Shown piece after piece: positions 1-11,588 of a stretch of DNA of 64,000 bases. The position numbers and the translations under genes are program-made. The notes below the pieces were generated by a model that worked only from the letters and a program-made list of their open reading frames with translations, did not search any database and was not told the origin of the DNA. The stretch comes from Blastomussa wellsi (Eukaryota > Cnidaria > Anthozoa > Scleractinia > Plerogyridae), in NCBI GenBank assembly GCA_947652115.1, contig OX393568.1, positions 3,760,025 to 3,824,024 of the forward strand, written 5' to 3'. Each line of letters opens with the position of its first letter. The stretch's first letter is position 1.

Positions 1-554
1 CTAGCTGGAACGAAAGTTTGAAAAAAGGATCGAGAAAAGTAAGGGGCCTAGGATTAAAGGGGCCTGTTTGTTGTGTGCTAAACTGACTGACCACGTGATG
101 TAACCCGGATCAGCTTAGATTCCAATCTGAACGGAGGTGGATTGTTGAGATGGGTTTGTCCATTATTGGAACAGGCTTATTATTAGTATAGCTTAAAGGA
201 GATACGACATGGTATTTTCAGTCATTTTTGTGACTGACCAAATTACCCAAATTACATTAATCATAGTTTACTAAGGAAGTAAAGTACCAAAGAGGTGATA
301 CTAAACCAAAAAGAAACAAGGATGGTTAAGGATGGAGAAGATTGAGACGGATTACAAATGACGAATTTGAAAACTTTAGGCGTACAAACCAATGACGAAG
401 CTCCTTAACCATTGATCGATATATGGTTTAGCTTAGACTTTCTAAAAGTCGTTCTCTTCTAGGCTTAGCTCAACAACAGCTACTACTTTTAAATGTTTGA
501 GCGCCGTGAAATATTCAAACGGTTAAATTAGAATGAGCCTTTTTATGCCTTCAG
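1..554. other. Left-edge intronic sequence of PRCP with a dispersed repeat
   Basis: No coding exon was found here. The exon carrying the PRCP catalytic serine should lie further left, because the first visible exon begins in mid-codon directly after that motif. Bases ~271-405 hold a dispersed repeat (words such as ggatggagaagattgagacg) that recurs at ~5168-5290 and, on the other strand, at ~49500-49655. Confidence 0.6.
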
Positions 555-3500
555 GAATGCTGGCCGCATGGTTTCGAATGAAGTATCCAAATATTGTTGT
601 AGGGTGAGTATGTTTGTTATCATACTCTCGGCAATTTTGTTCCTTTATTCAGTTGCCACAACGAATTATTTTCATTGCCACCAGTGCTTAGCCTTTTGAT
701 ATATATATATATATCTAACGTTATATTTCTCTGTCCCAGGGCGCTCGCGGCTTCGGCGCCTATTTTTCAGTTCACTGGATTGACACCGTGTGAGGTAAGA
801 TATCGGTATCCTATGAGGACTTCTAGTTTTAATTAATTGTCCCCTAAAGTTTCTGAACGTCTCTATCTGACATTTTACTTCCGAATCAGCACAACCGGAA
901 GTGAAAAGGCGAAATGTGCAGTTTAAGGGCCTCTATCCTCCCTGACAAATCAATGTAAGCGATTCTCTAAGTTGGTAACGAGACCTATTTTTGTATCTTT
1001 AATAATGTGCAGAAATTCTATCAAATCGTCACGCAAGATTTTCATCGCGATGGAGGGGATGCTTGTGTAAACTCGGTGAAGAAGTCGTGGGATATAGTCA
1101 AGAATTATGGGAAAACAGGTAACAAATTGAAACTCACTAACTTTATAATTATTAACTTATGAAAGTGATGGTTTAACTTGTCTGAAGGGTCAGCCGCCTT
1201 CTCGGCCTAACACCTGAAGGAGAGGCGCGGGCGAGAAGACAGCTGACACTTAAGATTACATTTAAATCTTTGACAGCCATAGTCCATGAAAGTGATAAAA
1301 GTTTTGTGGAGAAAGACAATCTTCACCTGAAAACCTCTAGTAATATTACTATGTACAGCGTTACATATGGGGAAAACGGATATTTGTAGGCAGAGCAAAA
1401 CCTACTCTTTTCCGCAGATGATGGGCGAAAGACGTTATCTAAAATATTCAAGCTGTGCTCTCCGCTGAAAACTAAAGAAAACGTCACTCAATTGGAATAC
1501 TGGCTGAGCGAGACCTGGGTCAACTTAGCTATGGGTAAGTAACCAAGTTTGCCTTTTTAGACGTTTTGATATCCTATAAGGCATAATGACATTTGTAAAA
1601 GGGTTGACAACTTACAGTATTTATTTTTCAGTGGATTATCCATATCCTGCTAGTTTTTTGGAACCTCTTCCAGCTTGGCCAATAAAGGTATGAAATGTAC
1701 ACATGCGCGCGTTCTTTTATTCGAGCGAGTTTCCATTGCAGCGTCGTAAAGCCAATACTAAAGTAAATACTTTGGCTAATCAAAATGGACGGAGGCAATT
1801 CAGTGATCTAGTCAAACCACGTAGCCGTGTCCCTTTCGTTAACAAGCGATGCCATTTTTAACGGTCGATGCCATAATTGGTAACCAAGCTTTTCCAAATG
1901 GACAATGCTATATCTGCTCTAGTTTAGGCCTGGACTAGGAAGAAACTGCATGTAATTATTTTGGTGATAGAGTAATAAACACTCTCCAATTGCTTAATTG
2001 CTCACTTTCACACTGGTTTGCTAGGGCAATAGTAAAGTAAAATAGATTAAGAAAGCCATCTCTTATAATTAAATTTGGCGTTCAATTTTTCTTTCTCTTT
2101 TGTGGGAAAACATTCGATGATAGCCAAAAATATTCTAAGTGTCGCTCTGGCATCGCTTGTTTACGAAAGGGAAACGTGCGTCGGGCAGTAGCCGACACGA
2201 AGCGTCACGATTGGGTTTGGTTTTACCTCTGATTGGTTGAAAAAAGTGGCGGGAGAGTGTTAAACCAATCACTGAGCGTAGAAAAGCAAAACAGAAGCAA
2301 TTCGCTGATTACTTTCGACACTCAATTGAAAACCGATCTATAGCACTATGTAACGAGTATTCTTTTAAGCATGTTTAAAAGGGAAGGGTGAGGCTGGTAG
2401 TCCTGAGAGGTAGCATCCATACATCACAAACTAATTGCTGCCAAATTCAAAGTCCCAGTTCGAATTGTATGAGGTACCGGGTGTCAAAGTTTTTTGTTCT
2501 TTTCTGCTGCATTAGGTCGCTTGTAAATACCTACAAGACGAGTCGTTAGAAGACGATAAACTTTTGCAGGCCGTAGCTAGAGCAGTTGGCGTTTATTACA
2601 ACAGCTCCGGTCACGCTAAATGTTTCAACACTTCACAGCAAGCTGTGTCCTTCCTCGGAGACGAAGGCTGGTATTTTCAGGTAGGTTTTGAAAAGGTGTC
2701 CGTTTAGTGGTCATAAATTAAAACAAGTGATTAATTTTACGGTGTTCTTGGATCTTGGTGGAGCGTGGGGTTTGGTTCACGACATTCACGCGCGAGGGGA
2801 GAGATCACTTCTCCGCGTTTCTCGCGTGTCTTCTTCGTTCAGCGGCGAAGCTCCAGTTCTGCCAGAAATAGCAACTCGAACAGACCTTATCAATCACATC
2901 AATCCACATGTGCCTCAGATTCACAACACTACAACTGTTGAAATGTAATGCCTTGCTTTTCCATTTTTTATTTGCATCTGATGTGTTTTTGTTTCAGGCA
3001 TGCACGGAGATGGTTATGCCTCTCTGTTCAGATGGAGTGAACGATATGTTCACGGAATCAAAGGTAGGTAATACCTCAGCAAAAGATGTAATCTCCGTTG
3101 TGAACAAAATTGTTCCATATTGTGCATCTTGAAAACTAGATAATTTTACCTGCGCGCTGGCAGTATGGTCCTCTGGTTAAGTACAATACTCTATTCACGT
3201 ATATCCCAAACATTTCGCACACATCTTTCGTTAGGAATAAAATATTGCGTGATGGAAGGGAAGAATGCGTGACAAGCCTAAAATTCGTTTGCCTATCTTG
3301 GCACTCTAGCGATGGCGGCCAGTCTAATTGTATCTTACAGGAGTACAACGTAGTAAGTTGTTGTAACAGCTGAACTAAGTCAGGTTTCAAATATACATGT
3401 ACTTTATCCATAGTGGGATTTTAAAGATTATGCCAAAGATTGCCAAAAGTCACGTGGTGTGACGCCGCTGGAGTACTGGGCCGAGATTTTGTATGGAGGG

Positions 3501-4112
3501 AAGAAAATTAAGGCGCATAGTAATATAGTGTTTAGGTAAGTAAAACTGAATTCAAGACAATATCTAGTGGTAGGCGCGCTGGCCAAATGGTTAAATACCT
3601 CCAAGCAGCTTCATTCTATAGAAACTGAAGTTGTGCGCCGGTGTCTAAGTCAATCCCTGATTCCCTCTATGAGACTTGCACGCGGGGAATCATGGTAGTT
3701 GCTTTCAACTTCGCGCGCCAAGTCTCGAGGAAGTCGCGAGCGTGATGAATACAAATACCATGATTCCGTGCGCGCAAGTCTCATAGAGGGAATCGGAGAT
3801 TGGGCTTAAAAGTTGGCCTCTACTTGTCATTTCTTTTTTTTTTCCAGTAACGGAGCTTTGGATCCTTGGTCAGCAGGCGGGGTTACCCAGAACATCACCG
3901 ACAGCCTCGTTGCCGTGCTGATAGAAGATGGCGCCCATCACTTAGACCTGAGACATAAAAACCCGCTGGACCCTCCGTCTGTCGTGCAGGCGCGTAATAT
4001 TGAGAAACATTACATTGCACAGTGGATCAAAGAATACAATGAAAGCAGGAAAAAGATAACCAATCTAAAAAGTTTTAGTAAAAGAAAGTTTAAGAATGTA
4101 TCAATTCTGTAG
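555..4112 (+). CDS. PRCP: Lysosomal Pro-X carboxypeptidase, 5'-partial (3' nine exons)
   Basis: Serine carboxypeptidase of family S28, which removes C-terminal residues after proline in the lysosome or secretory pathway. Exons: 555-603, 740-794, 1013-1118, 1418-1534, 1632-1687, 2516-2680, 2998-3063, 3414-3535, 3848-4112 (stop TAG). All introns are GT-AG. The joined exons give 332 residues plus a split first codon. Family-diagnostic words are MLAAWFRMKYP just after the missing catalytic Ser, SETWVNLAMVDYPY, PLPAWPIKV, ACTEMVMPLC, the catalytic Asp in SNGALDPWSAGG, and the catalytic His in DGAHHLDLR. These match vertebrate PRCP better than its relative DPP7. The signal peptide, propeptide and GxSYGG serine exon lie outside the window. 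An AATAAA at 4941-4946 is a possible distal poly(A) signal, but a SINE lies between it and the stop. The gene identity is secure; exon edges were set by eye. Confidence 0.93.
1861..2085. repeat. Dispersed repeat, family D1, copy 1 (intron of PRCP)
   Basis: A stretch of about 220 bp starting near gatgccataattgg and ending near aagaaagccatctctt. It closely matches 48381-48609 in the same orientation, with small indels. No coding capacity or terminal repeats were recognised. Confidence 0.7.
2138..2338. repeat. MITE-like element, family gagtgtcg, copy 1 (inverted)
   Basis: Ends in cgacactcaattga. Inside it are words such as accaatcactgagc and gattgggtttggttttac, shared in reverse complement with elements at 51133-51378 and 52207-52457. 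All carry termini built on aattgagtgtcg, as expected of a non-autonomous DNA transposon. The left end of this copy is eroded. Confidence 0.6.
3649..3810. repeat. Inverted repeat around ccctctatgagacttg (PRCP intron)
   Basis: Left arm gattccctctatgagacttg and right arm caagtctcatagagggaatc are perfect reverse complements about 100 bp apart. Further imperfect pairing extends outward. It is a foldback/MITE-like insertion in the last PRCP intron. Confidence 0.7.
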
Positions 4113-4311
4113 TGAACGATTTAAAAATTACGGTCTTTGGTTACTTTTGGGTTCGAGCAGACTGTTAAAATTTGCAAGTGACGTTTTCTATCGTGATGAA
4201 AATATGTCCAAAGAGATATAACGTTCAGTTCACGACTGTAACACCATAGTTTTAGTTTGGGAGTTATTTCTTACATTCCAAATTTGATTCTCCATAATTT
4301 GATTATTCAGG

Positions 4312-4580
4312 GGCTAACGTAAAGAGGCCACGGGACGCAATGATTAGTGCGTTGGACTCCAAATCCAACTGCCTTGTGTTCTTGGGCAAGACACTTAACT
4401 CTCAGTGCCTCTCTCAACCCAGGTGTATAAATGGGTACCGGCGAATTTAATGTCAGTGGTAACCCTACGATGGACTAGCATCCTATCTTGGAACAAGTGA
4501 AAATACCCGTAGATACTTCATGCCATGGAAACCGGGACTAAGTTCCAGCCTGATGGGCTATTAGGCTCAAACACGAATTA
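4312..4580 (+). mobile_element. tRNA-derived SINE, family S1, copy 1
   Basis: The head reads like an RNA polymerase III promoter (gcaatgattagtgcgttgga). It is followed by a shared body with cttgtgttcttgggcaaga, gtgtataaatgggtaccgg and ggtaaccctacgatggacta. The same body occurs at 14385-14670 and 46714-46985. The copy lies in the 3' flank of PRCP. Confidence 0.75.
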
Positions 4581-5560
4581 TGTATCTAAAGCTTCTGTTA
4601 GTTCAGGCAAGATTGTGAACTTTTCATTACTTTTATAAACCCTTTTTTTACGTATTCTCTTAAAAATTTAACCAGTTATTTTGCGCAGTCGAATTAATAA
4701 GTGAAACAATCGAATAGTGTTTATTGCAAAATGCATGTAACCGCGGTGTACATGTGAAGGTTTTGTGTTGTTTGGAGCTGTTGTTTACCGTTGTATATTG
4801 TTTGGAGTTCTTTGTTGTCTTGTTCGTTCTTTGTTCTACGTCACTGATGAATTTCACAGGTTCTTACACCGAGGATGAACTCAAAATTGATTTCTTGGGC
4901 GTAATACTACACCGAGGAATAACTTTTTTGCTATTTGGAGAATAAAGATAATATTTTTTGTAATTGTTGTCAACGTAATTGGTTCCCCTTGTTATGAATT
5001 TTGCTTCCTTTGAAATGTCTTGTGCACTTCCTGTCGCGTTCTCGTAAGTTACACTCACGCCCTGATTAATTTTAGCTCGATTTTAGCGCTACGTCAAGAA
5101 ATTTTGAGTTAGTTCTTCGACAACATAAATTACCTTTAAAATTTAGGAAACCTAAAAATAATACTTTTCTAAGGAGGAAAAACACTAAAGGAGTGATACT
5201 AAACAAAAAAGGAACAAGGATAGCGGAGGATGGAGAAGATTGGAACGGATTGGAAGTGACGATTTTGAAAAAAATTAGGAAAAGTTTTCAAAGTGCACGA
5301 TGCTATTAAAATTATGGAAATTGTATGGTGAAGCGAAATCTTTTTGCAATGCTGTAAGTTATGTTTCTGGAAGTGTTTAACTTACCTTTAGTAATTTTCT
5401 CAGTGATGTTTTTCATTTAGACACACTCAACGTAAAAATAATCACTGGCCCTTCAATATAAATTAATCCCCCACTAAAACCTTCCACGGTGCTGTGTACT
5501 TTACTAATCAATTTTGTTCTTAAGTATTCGTGTTCGTTAGAAGGTTATGCCCAAGTGGCT
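4581..5560. other. AT-rich spacer with two dispersed-repeat copies
   Basis: No gene was recognised. Bases 5168-5290 hold the same dispersed repeat as ~271-405. Bases ~5305-5420 (aattatggaaattgtat onward) match ~38757-38890 downstream of SUGT1. Confidence 0.5.
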
Positions 5561-8500
5561 ATTGTGTTTAAGTGTCAAAGTCACACTTCTTTTACATTGC
5601 CTGTTATTTGCATCCGAAAAAATTGAAGATTGAAACAACAGATGTCCTCCTCAAATACGGCTTCCGCGGTACTGTGTAGCTCATTATCAAATTTCTATTG
5701 TTTCAATATTCGTGCTGTAATATTTCCTCTGAAAGGGGGATTTATCAGGAAATTCTGTAGGCGTTAGAAGGGGTGTGAGCACGTGTCTATTGTGTGCAGG
5801 TGTCAAACTCGCAGCTCTTTTAGATTGCATGTAATCTGCATCAGAAAAAAATTGAAGATTGAAACAATAGAGGTTCTCCTCAAAAACAACTACCACAGGA
5901 CCGCGTAGTTCATTATCAAATTTCTATTGGTTCAATACTCATGCTCGCATAATTCCTCTATAAGGGGGATTTACCAGGACATTCTGTACGTGTTAGAAGG
6001 GGTGTGAGCACGTGTCTATTGTGTGCAAGTGCCAAAGGAACAACTCTGTTAGATTGCCTGTTATTTGCATCCGAAAAATTTGGAGATTGAAACAAGAGGC
6101 CCTCCTCAAAAAAAGCTGTCACGGCACTGTAGCTCATTATAAAATTTCTATTGTTTCAATATTCATACTGTAATATTTCCTATGAAAGGGGGATTTACCA
6201 GGAAATTCTGCACGTTTTAGAAGGGGTGTGACCACATGTCTATTGTGTGCAGGTGTCAAACTCACAGCTTTTTCAGATTGCCTATTATTTGCATGAGAAA
6301 AAATTGAAGATTGAAACAATAGAGGCCCTTCTCAAAAACAGCTTTGACGGCACCGTGTAGCTCATTATAAAATTTCTATTGTTTCAATATTCATACTGTA
6401 ATATTTCTTATGAAAGGGGGATTTTCCATAAAATTCTGTACGTTTTAGAAGGGGTGTGACCACTTGTCTATTGTGTGCAGGTGTCAAACTCACAGCTTTT
6501 TCAGATTGCCTATTATTTGCATCAGAAAAAATTGAATATTGAAACAATGGAGGCCCTTCTCAAAAAACAGCTTTGACGGCACCGTGTAGCTCATTATAAA
6601 ATTTCTATTGTTTCAATATTCATACTGTAATATTTCTTATGAAAGGGGGATTTTCCATAAAATTCTGTACGTTTTAGAAGGGGTGTGACCACGTGTCTAT
6701 TGTGTGCAGGTGTCAAACTCACAGCTCTTTCAGATTGCCCGTTATTTGCATCAGAAAAAATTGAAGATTGAAACAATAGAGGCCCTTCTTAGAACAGCTT
6801 TGACGGCACCGTGTAGCTCATTATAAAATTTCTATTGTTTCAATATTCATACTGTAATATTTCCTATGAAAGGGGGAGTTTCCATGAAATTCTGTACGTG
6901 TTAGAAGGGGTGTGACAACGTGTCTATTGTGTGCAAGTGCCAAAGGAACATCTCTTTTAGATTGCCTGTATTTGCATCAGAAAAAAATTGAAGATTGAAA
7001 CAATAGAGGCCCTTCTCAAAAACAGCTTTCACGGCACTGTGTAGCTCATTATCAAATTTCTATTGTTTCAATATTCATGCTGTAGTATTCCATCTGAAAG
7101 GGGGATTTACCAGGAAATTCTGTACGTTTTAGAAGGGGTGTGACCACTTGTCTATTGTGTGCAGGTGTCAAACTCACAGCTTTTTCAGATTGCCTATTAT
7201 TTGCATGAGAAAAAATTGAAGATTGAAACAATAGAGGCCCTTCTCAAAAACAGCTTTGACGGCACCGTGTCGCTCATTATAAAATTTCTATTGTTTCAAT
7301 ATTCATACTTTAATATTTCTTATGAAAGGGGGATTTTCCATAAAATTCTGCACGTTTTAGAAGGGGTGTGACCACTTGTCTATTGTGTGCAGGTGTCAAA
7401 CTCACAGCTTTTTCAGATTGCCTATTATTTGCATGAGAAAAAATTGAAGATTGAAACAATAGAGGCCCTTCTCAAAAACAGCTTTGACGGCACCGTGTAG
7501 CTCATTATAAAATTTCTATTGTTTCAATATTCATACTGTAATATTTCCTATGAAAGGGGGATTTTCCATTAAATTCTGTACGTGTTAGAAGGGGTGTGAC
7601 CACGTGTCTATTGTGTGCAAGTGCCAAAGGAACATCTCTTTTAGATTGCCTGTTATTTTCATCAGAAAAAATTGAAGATTGAAACAATAGAGGCCCTTCT
7701 CAAAAACAGCTTTCACGGCACTGTGAAGCTCATTATCAAATTTCTATTGCTTCAATATTCATACTGTAATATTTCCTATGAAAGGGGGATTTTCCATAAA
7801 ATTCTGTACGTGTTAGAAGGGGTGTGACCACGCGTCTATTGTGTGCAAGTGACAAAGGAACATCTCTTTTAGATTGCCTGTTATTTGCATCGGAAAAAAT
7901 TGAAGATTGAAACAATAGGGGCCCTTCTTAGAACAGCTTTGACGACACCGTGTAGCTCATTATAAAATTTCTATTGTTTCAATATTCATACTGTAATGTT
8001 TCCTATGAAAGGGGGATTTTCCATAAAATTCTGTACGTGTTAGAAGGGGTGTGACCACTTGTCTATTGTGTGCAGGTGCCAAAGGAACACCTCTTTTAGA
8101 TTGCCTGTTATTTGCATCCGAAAAATTTGGAGATTGAAACAATAGAGGCCCTTCTCAAAAACAGCTTTCACGGCACTGTGTAGCTCATTATCAAATTTCT
8201 ATTGTTTCAATATTCATGCTGTAGTATTCCATCTGAAAGGGGGATTTACCAGGAAATTCTGTACGTTTTAGAAGGGGTGTGACCACTTGTCTATTGTGTG
8301 CAGGTGTCAAACTCACAGCTTTTTCAGATTGCCTATTATTTGCATGAGAAAAAATTGAAGATTGAAACAATAGAGGCCCTTCTCAAAAACAGCTTTGACG
8401 GCACCGTGTCGCTCATTATAAAATTTCTAGTTTCAATATTCATACTTTAATATTTCTTATGAAAGGGGGATTTTCCATAAAATTCTGCACGTTTTAGAAG

Positions 8501-9345
8501 GGGTGTGACCACGTGTCTATTGTGTGCAGGTGTCAAACTCACAGCTCTTTCAGATTGCCCGTTATTTGCATCAGAAAAAATTGAAGATTGAAACAATAGA
8601 GGCCCCTCTCAAAAACAGCTTTGACGGCACCGTGTAGCTCATTATAAAATTTCTATTGTTTCAATATTCATACTGTAATATTTCCTATGAAAGGGGGATT
8701 TTCCATAAAATTCTGCACGTTTTAGAAGGGGTGTGACCACTTGTCTATTGTGTGCAGGTGTCAAACTCACAGCTTTTTCAGATTGCCTATTATTTGCATG
8801 AGAAAAAATTGAAGATTGAAACAATAGAGGCCCTTCTCAAAAACAGCTTTGACGGCACCGTGTAGCTCATTATAAAATTTCTATTGTTTCAATATTCATA
8901 CTGTAATATTTCTTATGAAAGGGGGATTTTCCATAAAATTCTGTACGTTTTAGAAGGGGTGTGACCACGTGTCTATTGTGTCCAGTTGTCAAACTCACAG
9001 CTTTTTCAGATTGCCTATTATTTGCATGAGAAAAAAATTACAATACAATAGAGACAATAGAAACAATAGAGGCCCTCCTCAAAAAAAGACGGGGTGTGAC
9101 CACGTGTCTATTGTGTGCAAGTGTCAGTCTCAGTCACTCACCTCTTTTTGGTGGACTCTCAGCTTTTTCAGATTGCCTATTATTTGCATGAGAAAAAAAT
9201 TACAATACAATAGAGACAATAGAAACAATAGAGGCCCTCCTCAAAAAAAGACGGGGTGTGACCACGTGTCTATTGTGTGCAAGTGTCAGTCTCAGTCACT
9301 CACCTCTTTTTGGTGGACTCTCCGAGGAACCCATCAAATATCATG
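5560..9345. repeat. Satellite array, ~228 bp unit, about 16 copies
   Basis: The anchor tcatta followed by taaaatttctattg (or tcaaatttctattg) recurs at about 5681, 5909, 6134, 6362, 6591, 6818, 7046, 7274, 7502, 7730, 7957, 8186, 8413, 8640 and 8868, a mean period near 228 bp. Each unit contains gaaaggggg, gttttagaaggggtgtgac, gtctattgtgtgca, attgcctattatttgcat and gattgaaacaatagaggcc. The 60-residue open frames on the minus strand that recur with the period are by-products of the repeat and show no sign of coding. The last part (8999-9322) is a separate 162 bp tandem duplication. The array decays into unique sequence by about 9500. Confidence 0.95.
8999..9322. repeat. 162 bp tandem duplication at the satellite edge
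   Basis: The segment starting agctttttcagattgcc at 8999 is repeated at 9161. It runs through aattacaatacaatagaga to ctctttttggtggactctc. 162 is a multiple of three, so one frame stays open through both copies (8969-9502) and predicts a repetitive 177-residue product. I regard that frame as an artefact. Confidence 0.85.
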
Positions 9346-9499
9346 GTGTAATATTTCGGCTGGAAGAGGAATTTGCAAAGCAATTCTGTGCGCGCGGGAA
9401 GGGTTGTGCCAAGTGACTCTCGTGTGCAAGCATCAAAGTCGAAGCAGCTCTTATACTTTTACTATAAGATTGCTAGCTTCAGAAAATGTGAAAAAAAAT

Positions 9500-10590
9500 T
9501 AATGAATTGAAAACTGTCTGAAACAAAAGGTGTTCCTCAGAAACATGGTCGGCCACTACTTCTCGGAACGAAACATGTGATTTGTTCTTAAAACAACAAC
9601 TAAAGCTGCAGGTCACAGCAACGCCCAAGAACACAACAGAGATAGTGTTTACAAAGTGCGAATGAAAATGAAAATAAATGTTCGAGCGAGGTAGTGTCTA
9701 ACTGCCAAAATAGTTTTTCACGGTAGTGTTTCCAGCCACTCTTTATGTAAATGAGCCGGATGAACAAGGACCGCACTCAAGAGGGCTCTGAGGAGGATTT
9801 ATCGACCTTACTTAGCATTGACCGGGACCAGATTACACATATACAGTACATTACTGCCCGTCCACATAGCGAAAGCTAACCGTAAGCAAACGGGAGTGGA
9901 ACTAACCGGTAATGGGACTAACCACACGTAAACGTGAATGGAACTAACCCCAAGCAAACAGGGTTGGAGCTAACCGGAACCAACCGACAACCGCATGTTA
10001 ATGACCTGCTGTTCTTGCCATTGCTACGTCATATAAATTATCATGAAATGTCTCATCTGTTCCCGGTCCTTGTTATGCAAGGTCTTCCGAATTTACCAGG
10101 CAATTCTTTGCGCGTTAAAAATTCGTGCAACAACGTGCATACGTGTCACATGGGCTGTGATTCAAGCAAACTACTTTGCTAGGGGATAAACGTAACGTTG
10201 TACATAATTCAAATATCTTCAATGAAAACGCAACACAAACTACAAAACTAAACACAGAAACACAGCAATGCTTTAGAACGCTAAGTTTAATATCCTATCG
10301 GCAACAAAGAAAAACACACAAGGAATCCACAACAGTTCGAGTGGTTTTGTTATACAGTGTGTATGCTGTACAGATTGCGCTTTGAGAAATGAAGACTGTG
10401 AGTTAGAAGTTCCATATAACCTAAATTACCATCCAAGGAGACTTAACCAGAAATCATTTATTAAAAGAGATGTTCTAAAAACTTAAGGTTGACTTGAAGA
10501 AAGCTCTGCAGATGTTTAAATACTCGTCAGATGTGTGACGCAAATTATCAAGTTCAAGGCCCGTCCGGTTACGAATTTACAACACACTGT
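9500..10590. other. Intergenic spacer with short imperfect repeats
   Basis: No gene recognised. Bases ~9870-9990 hold three or four imperfect repeats of ggaactaacc with gtaagcaaacggg. The rest appears unique and non-coding. Confidence 0.45.
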
Positions 10591-10599
10591 GAATTGAAT

Positions 10600-10880
10600 T
10601 ACACTTATTTCCAACACTTTGCAAACAGAAAATAAACGGGACGGTTCCAAACGGATCCGGTCCGAAAATCTGACGGGATTAGCCTTCTGTTTGCACGGGA
10701 CCGTTCTGGAACCGGTCCGGAATGGATCCAAAACGGGACCTGTTGATTTGCCGGTCTAGTTTTGGATCCGCACCAGACCGGTTTCAGAACGATCCCGTGT
10801 AAACACCCAGATCGGTTCCAAACGGTTCCATGTAAACAGGAGCCGATCCGCTCCGGTCCCGTGTAAACAAAGCCCGAGGA
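10600..10880. repeat. GC-richer repeat cluster with gtttacacggga words
   Basis: The words cccgtgtaaaca and its variants (ccatgtaaaca), ggttccaaacgg and ggtccgg recur many times within 280 bp. The base composition is richer in GC than the flanks. It looks like an internally repetitive mobile-element remnant; the family is not identified. Confidence 0.55.
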
Positions 10881-11164
10881 AGGTCTCTGAAGCACAATGC
10901 AGTAACAACATAGGGATCCAATCCACCACTTGCTGTGAAAAAATCGGCTTCGTGTTTAGCGTTTATGCGAAAACACGATCATGCCATGCTCGTGTGGACG
11001 GCCGACTTTAAAATTACGTTTTCCAACATCTCTGTTTTCTGCGATTTGCAATGGACTGGGCCTTTTACATTAGAATTCTCTATAACAGCGTACAGTTTGT
11101 GCAAATTACACAACGACTTCAAGTTCTCGGCATGATGTCACGCCTTCCCCTGCCGTCTGTTATC

Positions 11165-11170
11165 TTTATT
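11165..11170 (-). terminator. Candidate poly(A) signal for DNAJA3
   Basis: Reverse-strand AATAAA lying 419 bases past the DNAJA3 stop codon, the closest good match I noticed. The cleavage site itself was not identified. Confidence 0.35.
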
Positions 11171-11588
11171 GTCATCATCGTCGTCCTCGTCGCTACAAAA
11201 TACTTTTTTCAAGCGTCCAAGCAACCCGCTGTCATCTTCTGGAGCCGTCTTCGTACCTTGGAAAAATTGAAGAGCCAAAAAGCAGAGTTAGTGACTTTGT
11301 TTTGGATAATTTTCCTTCGCTTACAACCGCCACTGAGCTCGTCACGCAATATTTCACCTTGGTGGTAGCGTTACGTGACGGTCACGTTGCTGCTTGTCAA
11401 ACCACGCTACTTTCCAGCGGGAAAAATCATTGCGTGACCAAAATGAGGGTTGCGAAGGACAAAAATATTCACGGAGGTAATAGGCGAACCTAAAAACGGA
11501 GTTTTACACCGTGTCACTCTCACACTTCCCGATTCCTCAATTTTTCCTCCGCAGACTACGGTTAAGTATAACTACATTCACTACAGCG

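Noticed and set aside
6137..8824. A series of 60-residue minus-strand open frames (e.g. 6137-6319, 6365-6547, 6594-6776, 8642-8824) that look like a small tandem gene family
   Set aside because: They recur exactly with the 228 bp satellite period, vary with the DNA unit, and lack any domain or gene context. They are a by-product of the repeat.
8969..9502. 177-codon open frame with a 54-residue internal protein repeat
   Set aside because: It is created by the 162 bp tandem duplication (a multiple of three) at the edge of the satellite; no splice context, domain or composition supports coding.
11051..11368. Plus-strand 105-codon frame with a hydrophobic stretch (VIFIVIIVVLVA)
   Set aside because: The hydrophobic run comes from a cat/cgt triplet tract in the presumed 3' UTR of DNAJA3 on the opposite strand.
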